DNA of 34,916 bases. Source: Desulfuromonas sp. Lineage in GTDB: Bacteria > Desulfobacterota > Desulfuromonadia > Desulfuromonadales > Desulfuromonadaceae. The notes below the pieces were generated by a model. It saw only the letters and a program-made list of their open reading frames with translations. It ran no database searches and was not told where the DNA came from. Position numbers and translations under genes: made by a program. Positions 23,731-29,741 of the stretch are shown here, piece after piece. Positions within the stretch are counted from its first letter, which is position 1; each line of letters opens with the position of its first letter. The DNA lies in contig JAGGYC010000109.1 in NCBI GenBank assembly GCA_021162745.1, positions 1-34,916 on the forward strand, written 5' to 3'.

Positions 23731-23760
23731 CATAGCTTCTGGTAGCTTCTGGTAGCTTAT
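23731..23760 (-). repeat. Three helically phased 10-bp direct repeats
   Basis: Three tandem 10-bp copies (CATAGCTTCT, GGTAGCTTCT, GGTAGCTTAT on the + strand) lie 36-65 bp upstream of the head-operon start, between it and the preceding terminator. The 10-bp period places the copies on one face of the helix, suggesting an operator or activator site. I could not assign a convincing -35/-10 pair. Confidence 0.55.
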
Positions 23761-23798
23761 GTATAAAAAAATTTTAACAGTGCGTTTTTTTGTTGCAT

Positions 23799-23825
23799 AA
23801 AAAAAGCCCCGCACGGATGCGAGGC
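23799..23825 (-). terminator. Terminator of the toxin-antitoxin-chaperone operon
   Basis: On the - strand GCCTCGCA and TGCGGGGC form an 8-bp stem with one mismatch and a 4-nt loop (23806-23825), followed by seven T's (23799-23805). It is 26 bp past the SecB-like stop codon and separates this cassette from the head genes. Confidence 0.82.
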
Positions 23826-23850
23826 CTCAAAATCAATTATTTTTTATACA

Positions 23851-24363
23851 TCAATCAAAAATCTGTATTTCTATATCTTCTTTACTCGCCGCAGCATGAA
23901 GGTTTATAAGCGGCAACATAACAGAACCAAAACCAGCATTGGCCAGCATACTCGTTACGGCAGCACGCAAATAAGGAAAGAGCAAAGCGGGTATTTGTAG
24001 TTTAGCCAAGCGCTGCTCGGATTCTTCATCAAAGCGATCACCATCGCCACCAACCCTGAAAAGCCCAGAAATACCAGCCTGAATTGACACCAACGGTTCA
24101 TCTGATTCCACTGGTTCAGTTGTCTCAACTTCAGAACCTTCTTCTGCACAGTTAATCGCGCGGATTCTTAGATCGAGACCACCAACATACGCCTTATCAT
24201 TTGTAAAAAAAGCTGGGTCTCTCAATTTGAACTGAATCTGCCATTCAACGTCGTCAAAAGGGCTTCCAGACACCAACATCTGAAGGTTAGGCACGCTGTC
24301 CAAACGGAAATTATCAATCTTATAAGATTGAAGCTGAAAGGATGATACTATGCTGCCAGCCAT
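23851..24363 (-). CDS. SecB-like chaperone of a toxin-antitoxin-chaperone module
   Basis: A 170-aa SecB-like protein. It aligns with E. coli SecB by eye at FQLQSYKIDNFRLDSVP (residues 9-25), LVSIQAGISGLFRVGG (mid) and, most clearly, at LFPYLRAAVTSMLANAGFG then LPLINLHA (from 128), matching LFPYARECITSM and LAPVNFDA of SecB. It is an accessory copy: it lies in a phage and overlaps a small antitoxin gene by 16 bp. In TAC systems the solitary chaperone folds the antitoxin and protects it from proteases. It ends 26 bp before a terminator. The family call is strong; partners are inferred. Confidence 0.88.
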   Translation of the reverse strand: MAGSIVSSFQLQSYKIDNFRLDSVPNLQMLVSGSPFDDVEWQIQFKLRDPAFFTNDKAYVGGLDLRIRAINCAEEGSEVETTEPVESDEPLVSIQAGISGLFRVGGDGDRFDEESEQRLAKLQIPALLFPYLRAAVTSMLANAGFGSVMLPLINLHAAASKEDIEIQIFD

Positions 24364-24644
24364 TGTTCCTCCGTTGGGTTGAAAACATTTTCGTCCGCGC
24401 TACTCCAACCTGACTGGCTATCACCTGGTCTAATTACGGGAGCAACAGAACTCAAAGAATCAAACATAACAGGCACAATATAATCTAATTTAGGCAGAAC
24501 TTCTGCATCTGTGCACAAAAGTGCCCTACCTATTGGCCCCACACCTCTCGCCGCAAGTCTTTCATTTAATTCACTCGCAGGAGTAGCCATTAATTTTTCA
24601 AAAACACGCCTTGCCGCTTCTTTTACACTATGGCTATTTTTCAT
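24348..24644 (-). CDS. Putative antitoxin of a toxin-antitoxin-chaperone module
   Basis: A 98-aa protein beginning MKNSHSVKEAARRVFEKLMA. It has a helical N-terminal half and a Pro/Ser-rich, probably flexible C-terminal third ending ENVFNPTEEQWLAA. In TAC systems the antitoxin ends in a chaperone-addiction segment with exposed hydrophobic and aromatic residues (here V, F and W) bound by the SecB-like chaperone. No known antitoxin domain is recognised by eye. The call rests on its position: it overlaps the toxin gene by 11 bp and the SecB-like gene by 16 bp. Confidence 0.7.
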   Translation of the reverse strand: MKNSHSVKEAARRVFEKLMATPASELNERLAARGVGPIGRALLCTDAEVLPKLDYIVPVMFDSLSSVAPVIRPGDSQSGWSSADENVFNPTEEQWLAA

Positions 24645-25164
24645 AGTCTGCTACCTCCTCGCATTTTTCAATATGAATACAACCTGTATCCCTGACAATA
24701 TATGTCCGAGCATAACATACAGTCTGGATAGGAAAACCTGCTAGCTTCGGCGGGACAATCGGAGCAAGAACTACCTTTATCTCCAAGCCAAGGTCTTTTT
24801 CTATCATATCACAAAATTCATCATAAAGTTTACACGCATTTTTTTTGTCAAAAATTTCTTTTTCTTTAATCAGGGCAATAAACATATCCATGATTTCATT
24901 ATCTGTGTAATCCAAATACTCAGATTCTAAAGCAGAAAAAATCGCAAAAATAAAAACACATGTATGATCTTCATTTTCCCTATAATGACGAGTCGCCATT
25001 AGGTAATGACCAAAAGCCAAATCACGATGATATGAATTCAATGGCCAAAAATACACCCCAGTTCCTCGACGGCTATTCTCCACGCTCCCAGCGTGAAACC
25101 CACCTTGACGAATAAGCCCTGCCCTCGTTTTATTTGTAGCATGAACTCCACAAAAATTAGTCAT
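24634..25164 (-). CDS. Putative ADP-ribosyltransferase-type toxin of a TAC module
   Basis: A 176-aa protein whose first 60 residues resemble ART/PARP-fold enzymes: H8 in GVHATNK, GLIRQGGF at 16-23 and GTGVYFW at 34-40, followed by an Ala- and Tyr-containing helix (LAFGHYLMATRHY). This spacing resembles the His-Tyr NAD-binding core; the third catalytic residue (usually Glu) cannot be assigned by eye. Such toxins transfer ADP-ribose to RNA, DNA or protein. Gene order toxin, antitoxin, SecB-like chaperone equals that of the E. coli anti-phage system CmdTAC. The region is visibly more AT-rich than the neighbouring phage genes. Confidence 0.72.
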   Translation of the reverse strand: MTNFCGVHATNKTRAGLIRQGGFHAGSVENSRRGTGVYFWPLNSYHRDLAFGHYLMATRHYRENEDHTCVFIFAIFSALESEYLDYTDNEIMDMFIALIKEKEIFDKKNACKLYDEFCDMIEKDLGLEIKVVLAPIVPPKLAGFPIQTVCYARTYIVRDTGCIHIEKCEEVADYEK

Positions 25165-25226
25165 TATTGGTCACATACCCAACATAATAAAAGTAAAGAA
25201 TATACACAGGGACAGAAGGTTGTGTT

Positions 25227-25255
25227 TCTATACTAAGCTGGAAGCCTACTGTCAA
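25227..25255 (-). promoter_or_regulatory. Sigma70-type promoter of the TAC operon
   Basis: On the - strand, TTGACA (25250-25255, perfect -35) and TATAGA (25227-25232, 4 of 6 at -10) are separated by exactly 17 bp. Transcription would start near 25220, about 56 nt ahead of the toxin ATG. The -35 lies within the end of the exonuclease gene, so the cassette has its own promoter inside the late region. Confidence 0.75.
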
Positions 25256-25790
25256 GAAGATTCAATCTTTTCCCTAAACCAACGGTTCTAATAATGCCCA
25301 ACAAATGTTCAGCCTGACTTTTAGCATCATCAAGAGCGTTATGGTGAGCTCCAACACGCTCCATTTCAATATGGGGAAACAGATTTTTAACGGTGCGGTA
25401 GCAGCGGTTGTTGTAATACTGCCACGGCACTTCTTTCTCAACATTTTTATAGGCTTGAGATAAAATCACATTATCAAACTCTGCACCGTTGCCCCACATT
25501 TTAACGGATCGCGGTCTTTTTTCGAGCCATAGGGCAAAATCATGCAGCACCTTCCACAGTTCCTCACCCTGCTGTAGTGCTGCACGAGCTGGCTCGGACT
25601 GCTCTAGCCACCACATAACGGTATCAGCATCCATTACGCCGCCATCTAGCACTGAGGTTCTAAGATTTATAACTCGATAAAATTCACGACCTAATTTACC
25701 TGTTTCAAAATCCATCTCAACAGCCCCAATAGCTACGATCGCAGCACTTGGCCCTTTGCCCATTGTTTCGAGATCTAGCATTACATCCAT
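25233..25790 (-). CDS. DEDDh 3'-5' exonuclease (RNase T/epsilon-like)
   Basis: A 185-aa DnaQ-like exonuclease. The catalytic set is visible: D6 and E8 in MLDLETMGKG, Asp in WGNGAEFDNV, and the HHNALDDAKSQAEHL box with His and Asp. IVAIGAVEMDFETGK is typical of the RNase T/exodeoxyribonuclease VIII-like group found in phages. It would remove nucleotides from 3' ends of DNA or RNA. It lies between an HTH gene and the TAC promoter, so whether it belongs to the phage core or to the cargo is open. Confidence 0.88.
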   Translation of the reverse strand: MDVMLDLETMGKGPSAAIVAIGAVEMDFETGKLGREFYRVINLRTSVLDGGVMDADTVMWWLEQSEPARAALQQGEELWKVLHDFALWLEKRPRSVKMWGNGAEFDNVILSQAYKNVEKEVPWQYYNNRCYRTVKNLFPHIEMERVGAHHNALDDAKSQAEHLLGIIRTVGLGKRLNLLDSRLPA

Positions 25791-25800
25791 GGTTTAGCTC

Positions 25801-26022
25801 CTATTCCTGATAGTGATCTTCTTCGACCACGTTGTTGTTCAAATATCCCTCAAGGCTTTTGCCGGTGATCTTTATCCCCTTGGTGCCGGGCTTGCGGCAG
25901 TGGCATTTCAGGTGCCCTGAGTTAATCAGGGCATATACACTGGTGAGGGATTTGTATTGGAGCAGTTGGGCTACTTCGCGTGGGTGGTAGAGTGGTTTGG
26001 TGGCGGTAAATAGTTGGGCCAT
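25801..26022 (-). CDS. Small helix-turn-helix protein (excisionase-like)
   Basis: A 73-aa protein with a MerR/excisionase-like HTH: YHPREVAQLLQYKSLTSVYALINSGHL, then a wing with GIKITGKSLEGYL. It starts 3 bp after the terminase stop and 10 bp before the exonuclease gene. DNA binding is likely; a role in packaging or control of the neighbouring genes is unproven. Confidence 0.75.
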   Translation of the reverse strand: MAQLFTATKPLYHPREVAQLLQYKSLTSVYALINSGHLKCHCRKPGTKGIKITGKSLEGYLNNNVVEEDHYQE

Positions 26023-26025
26023 GGG

Positions 26026-27999
26026 TTATCTCCTGCTGACAAAGCCGCCACCGGCGCGGCGGGTACGTTTTTTTGATTGTGCTGCCTGCCCTGTCTTCTT
26101 GACGGATGGCAGGCCGGGCAATGTTTGGAGCGGGGCTGGGGGTTGTTCTTTTATATCTGTGGCTACAGCTGTGGCGACGGCGTTTTCGGCGGCGAGTTCG
26201 AGGGCGGTTTTTTCGCTGCCTTGCTCGGAGCGTAGTGCCAGGGCGGCCATGATCTTATCGTATTTGGGGTTGAGCAGTGCCAAGGCGGCCTCGTTGTAGA
26301 CGCGCAGGTCTAATGCCTCGTTTCTGGCACGGACTTTTTCCCAGATGGCAACGACGGCACCGCTACGCCAGACCCGTTTGCAGCGCTCGGCGCAGAGTTG
26401 CTTGAAATATTCTTCGTCGTAATACATAGGGAAGTGGCAATAGCCGGGGCCGTGCTGTTCGTTGTCTTTGAGGCGACCGGTGATCTCTTCTTTGGCGGTG
26501 CCGGTACCGATGTTAAACAGGGGAATTTTGCCGAGGTTGCTGGTGGTTGGTCGGCTGACCAGTGGCGCAGCATGGCTTTTTGCCCCTTTGATGCCGTAGA
26601 TACGGCGGTGAAACTTGTTTTTGACGAAACGGTACACCTGTTTGGTGTGGTGGCCACCGGTGTCGATACAGGTGCAGGAGATGGGCAGCTCTACCCCTAT
26701 GGCGTGGGGAAACTTACGCTTAAGGAATTCATCGAGCTGCTGCCATGGAGTGACGCTGGTGAGTGATCCCCATATCACCTCGTAGTGGATGCCCCAGTTT
26801 TCTTCGCCTTTGCCCCAGGCGACCACTTCGGCTTCGAGTCGATCGTCCTGGACGTCGACGGCGCAGGTGAGTACGCAGGCGCGTTCGGGTATTGTGGGGC
26901 CGTAGGGTTCGCGGCGGGCGAAGAGGATTTCCCAATCCATGCGCTCGCCCTGATCTTCTTCGAAACTTTCGGCGGCGTAGAGGTTGTGCCAGGCCATGAG
27001 CTTGGTTTTGTTGCCCTGGGCGCGCAGCCAGCGTACAACGATTTTAGACAGGCTGTTGTAGAGGCTGAGCCAGGCGGGGATGATGATGCCGATATGCTCT
27101 GGCTTGGTGATAGTTGGATCGCTGGAGACATAATCACCGGCCTGCACAGCCAGGTCACGGTCGTGATCGTTCCAGACTACGCCGCAATCGGGGCAGGCGT
27201 AGCCGCCGAGTTTTTCGCGCTGGATCTCGCCGATGGGGACATCTTCGGGCCAGGTGAAGTTTTCCCAACCCATTTCGTGCCGGTGATCGCAGTGGGGACA
27301 CTGGACGTGATAGCGGTAGATGACGTCGGCTTCGGCGAGTGACTGATCGAGTGGCCCACCTTTTGGCCCCTGGGTGGATAGCTCGATGATTTTGCAGGTG
27401 TCTGGGTAGGTATCGGCACGGGCGTCGCATTCGGCACTGGCGTTGGAGCCGTGGCCGACGGATTCGTTCCATTTTGAGAATTCCTCTTTAATGACGACGC
27501 GGCAGTCTTGTGAACTGAGGGTGTTGATGGAACGCGCCCAGCCGGTATAGATGATGGTGCCGTTGGCGAGGTTCATCTGGGTGATCTGGGTGGCGCGGTC
27601 GGTTTTGCCACCGATATCGATGAGCGGTTTTGTGTGCTTGAGCATGGGGTGCAGCTTGCCGCTGATCAGTTTGTTGGCGGCTTTTTCGTCGCCCAGGGCG
27701 ATGAGGGCGTTATCGCCGCCGTTGCGGACGGCATCCCAGGCTAAATAACCGAAGCCGATACCAACGGTGCCGCCGATCTGCACACCTTTGGCGCTGGTGG
27801 CCTTGCGCACGGATGGCTGGGCGATCAGGTCCATGGCCTTGGCGACGGCTGGGGACTTGATGGCGCGCCACTTTTTGGCAGGGCCTTTGCCGAGCTGCAG
27901 GTGCTTGTCGCACCAGGGCGATGGCAGCAGCTTGGTGCGCCGAGCGAATACGCTGCGTTCGGCGAGCAGCCAGTTTATTTTTGGGGCGGCGTTGGTCAT
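26026..27999 (-). CDS. Terminase large subunit (GpA family)
   Basis: A 657-aa packaging motor and nuclease of the lambda GpA family (641 aa in lambda). Features include WLLAERSVFARRTKLLPSPW at the start, the SAKGVQIGGTVG region, CRVVIKEEFSKW at the Walker B position, a Cys4 zinc finger (CPHC ... CPDCG near 255-300), and the nuclease segment CAVDVQDDRLEAEVVAWGKG. GpA-family enzymes usually cut at cos sites. The ATG has AAGG 6 nt upstream. Confidence 0.95.
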   Translation of the reverse strand: MTNAAPKINWLLAERSVFARRTKLLPSPWCDKHLQLGKGPAKKWRAIKSPAVAKAMDLIAQPSVRKATSAKGVQIGGTVGIGFGYLAWDAVRNGGDNALIALGDEKAANKLISGKLHPMLKHTKPLIDIGGKTDRATQITQMNLANGTIIYTGWARSINTLSSQDCRVVIKEEFSKWNESVGHGSNASAECDARADTYPDTCKIIELSTQGPKGGPLDQSLAEADVIYRYHVQCPHCDHRHEMGWENFTWPEDVPIGEIQREKLGGYACPDCGVVWNDHDRDLAVQAGDYVSSDPTITKPEHIGIIIPAWLSLYNSLSKIVVRWLRAQGNKTKLMAWHNLYAAESFEEDQGERMDWEILFARREPYGPTIPERACVLTCAVDVQDDRLEAEVVAWGKGEENWGIHYEVIWGSLTSVTPWQQLDEFLKRKFPHAIGVELPISCTCIDTGGHHTKQVYRFVKNKFHRRIYGIKGAKSHAAPLVSRPTTSNLGKIPLFNIGTGTAKEEITGRLKDNEQHGPGYCHFPMYYDEEYFKQLCAERCKRVWRSGAVVAIWEKVRARNEALDLRVYNEAALALLNPKYDKIMAALALRSEQGSEKTALELAAENAVATAVATDIKEQPPAPLQTLPGLPSVKKTGQAAQSKKRTRRAGGGFVSRR

Positions 28000-28016
28000 T
28001 TGTTGCCTTGGTTAAA

Positions 28017-28089
28017 TTGCCGCCTCCGGTTACAGTCCACTGGCCTGTCCAGCGGCTGTGAGGTGACGATCCTATTCTGGAGGCGGCAA
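28017..28089. repeat. Inverted repeat between the small gene and terminase large subunit
   Basis: A perfect 11-bp inverted repeat, TTGCCGCCTCC (28017-28027) and GGAGGCGGCAA (28079-28089), encloses 51 bp. It spans nearly all of the 95-bp gap ahead of the terminase gene. It could be an RNA structure in the leader or a terminase recognition element; its function is unknown. Confidence 0.6.
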
Positions 28090-28094
28090 ATTGG

Positions 28095-28301
28095 TTATTG
28101 GTTGGTCATGAGCTTGAGAGCTGTGCGGCCTATAGTTGCCAGCACGGCTCGCAGCGATTTGCTTTGGCGATCGCTTTTTTCAAGTTCGGCAAAAACATCG
28201 GCGACCAGCTGTAAAGCTTTGGCAGGATCGTTATCGACAAGGCATTTCAACGTGCCATGGGCGTCGGCGACGGATGTGTTAATGATGGCTTGCGGGGTCA
28301 T
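28095..28301 (-). CDS. Small hypothetical packaging-region protein
   Basis: A 68-aa helical protein (MTPQAIINTSVADAHGTLKC, ending GRTALKLMTNQ). It overlaps the upstream gene by 4 bp (ATGA) and precedes the terminase leader. No family is recognised; no signal or membrane segment is visible. Confidence 0.6.
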   Translation of the reverse strand: MTPQAIINTSVADAHGTLKCLVDNDPAKALQLVADVFAELEKSDRQSKSLRAVLATIGRTALKLMTNQ

Positions 28302-28930
28302 AGTTCTACCTCCTGCGCATATTGGTCAAAATGTTCCTCGGTCAGTTCCAGACCGAACTCGATCAGCTCGGCGGCGGTCATACCCTCCCCTGCTCGCCGC
28401 AGGATCTCGGCGGCGTTGTCGCGCCAGAACTGTTCATTCCCGCCCTTGAGGGTGGCGGCGCGGCTGGCCAGCATGTGTTCGATATCGGCGGTGAGGGTAT
28501 ACAGCCCCTCAGCCAAATCGTTCTTGAACTTCAGATTGCGGCGCTGCTCGGACTTCAACTCATCTTTCACGTTGACTTGGCTGTGATCAGCCTCGACATC
28601 CAGCAGGGGCAACTCAGCCGCCAACGCATAATCATCAAGATCGGCAGGATCGAAGCAACCGCCCCGCTTTGTCACCATTTTCCGGTTTACATCGGCATTG
28701 AACTTGGTTTTCCCGATCTTGTACCCCTGTTCGGTGAGATATCCGACGGCTGCTGCCTCGGTTTTCAACCCGGCTACCGGCTGATCGGCACGTTGCCCGT
28801 TCAAAAACTTTTCCAAGGCATCGGCAGCGGCTTGATAATTGGCCAAGTTTTCACGGCTTGGCTTTTCTTTTACCGCCGCCTGAGCTTGATCCAGCGCCAA
28901 GCGCAGCGTTTTTTCACGATCGATGGTCAT
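28298..28930 (-). CDS. Probable terminase small subunit-like DNA-binding protein
   Basis: A 210-aa protein. Residues about 1-45 are helical, 55-90 contain a possible winged HTH (AVGYLTEQGYKIGKTKFNADV) as in Nu1-like proteins, and the C-terminal half is a coiled coil with Glu/Arg. Its position two genes ahead of the GpA terminase and its HTH suggest the DNA-recognition subunit. The assignment is from context and layout. It overlaps its neighbours by 4 bp on both sides. Confidence 0.6.
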   Translation of the reverse strand: MTIDREKTLRLALDQAQAAVKEKPSRENLANYQAAADALEKFLNGQRADQPVAGLKTEAAAVGYLTEQGYKIGKTKFNADVNRKMVTKRGGCFDPADLDDYALAAELPLLDVEADHSQVNVKDELKSEQRRNLKFKNDLAEGLYTLTADIEHMLASRAATLKGGNEQFWRDNAAEILRRAGEGMTAAELIEFGLELTEEHFDQYAQEVEL

Positions 28931-29325
28931 GAAACAGCCTCCAGAGTCTTGAATTTCTCGATCCAGAACCGCACCGTCACCTCTGACACTCCGATCGCCG
29001 CCGCGATCAACGGCGCGTCAACATCCATCGCCACCAGCGCAGCAAGTACAAAAATCTGGTTAGGCTTCAGTTTCGCTCCGGACATCCAGGTACCGGTAAC
29101 AGCTGTGTAAAATTTCCCGCACTCCGGACACTGCAATCGTCCAAAGGATTGCCACCGCTCAAGCTGGCGATCAGCCACCGCCACCCCGCACCCGGGGCAA
29201 CGCGCACCGGCAGGATGAAGCTGCCCGGCCAACCACGCCAGGCACACTTCGCGCCGTAAGCAGTCGGCAGAAAATGCCGCTGCGGCTGATGTGGCGATGG
29301 GATTTTTCATTGCGATGTGGTTCAT
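28927..29325 (-). CDS. Zinc-ribbon and helix-turn-helix protein
   Basis: A 132-aa protein with a Cys4 zinc ribbon (C43-x2-C46 and C66-x2-C69) followed by FYTAVTGTWMSG, and a C-terminal HTH (APLIAAAIGVSEVTVRFWIEKF, about 104-125). The ribbon resembles those of IS1595-type transposases, but no catalytic domain is present. It is likely a DNA-binding regulator or packaging accessory and is the first gene of the packaging block. The ATG at 29310 is an alternative start. Confidence 0.72.
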   Translation of the reverse strand: MNHIAMKNPIATSAAAAFSADCLRREVCLAWLAGQLHPAGARCPGCGVAVADRQLERWQSFGRLQCPECGKFYTAVTGTWMSGAKLKPNQIFVLAALVAMDVDAPLIAAAIGVSEVTVRFWIEKFKTLEAVS

Positions 29326-29443
29326 AATGTTCCGTTTCTCCGTGTAAGTTATTGATTTAACTAGCGCTTTTTATTGTGTGCTCGCTCTCCGTATGCGCTA
29401 ACTCCCCAGGAGGACCCGCCGAGTTACTTCGCCACCCTGATTC

Positions 29444-29741
29444 TGTCCGGCCTTGTCCGGCCCTGTCCGTCTTGTTTTTTTAATGGCGGACAGAATTAGT
29501 TGCTTTAAAGTCAGTGGCTTATCTTTCTTGTCCGTCTTGTCCGTCTTTCTTTTTAGAAGGTAAAGATTTTTAAAAAGAAAAGAGAGAGTTAAAGGTTTCT
29601 CGCGCACCCCCGCGCACGTGTATAAAGTTAAAGAAGGCCGGACAGCGCGGACAGATGCCGTAAGCTACTGCAATCATAGCTGCTCTCCTTGTCCGCCATG
29701 TCCGGCTTCTGTGCGGACAGAAGCCGGACAGAAGCCGGACA
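29444..29741. repeat. TGTCCG/CGGACA repeat array, candidate replication origin
   Basis: Thirteen copies of the hexamer occur in 298 bp. TGTCCG starts at 29444, 29454, 29464, 29529, 29538, 29690 and 29699; CGGACA starts at 29487, 29639, 29648, 29714, 29725 and 29736. Some are spaced 9-11 bp (three at a 10-bp period). They flank an A/T-rich tract at 29544-29600. Part of the array lies in the last 70 bp of the primase gene, the rest in the 348-bp interval before the packaging block (29326-29673), which otherwise holds no clear gene. Iterons beside an AT-rich tract and a P4-type primase-helicase gene are the layout of an origin. Confidence 0.6.

Noticed and set aside
29398-29607. A 69-codon - strand frame within the hexamer array
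   Set aside because: Its Lys/Thr/Asp repeats come from translating the TGTCCG copies; a noncoding repeat region is more likely.
29444-29741. CRISPR array considered for the repeat cluster
   Set aside because: Repeats are 6-11 bp, in both orientations, with irregular spacing; no 25-35 bp repeats with unique spacers and no cas genes.
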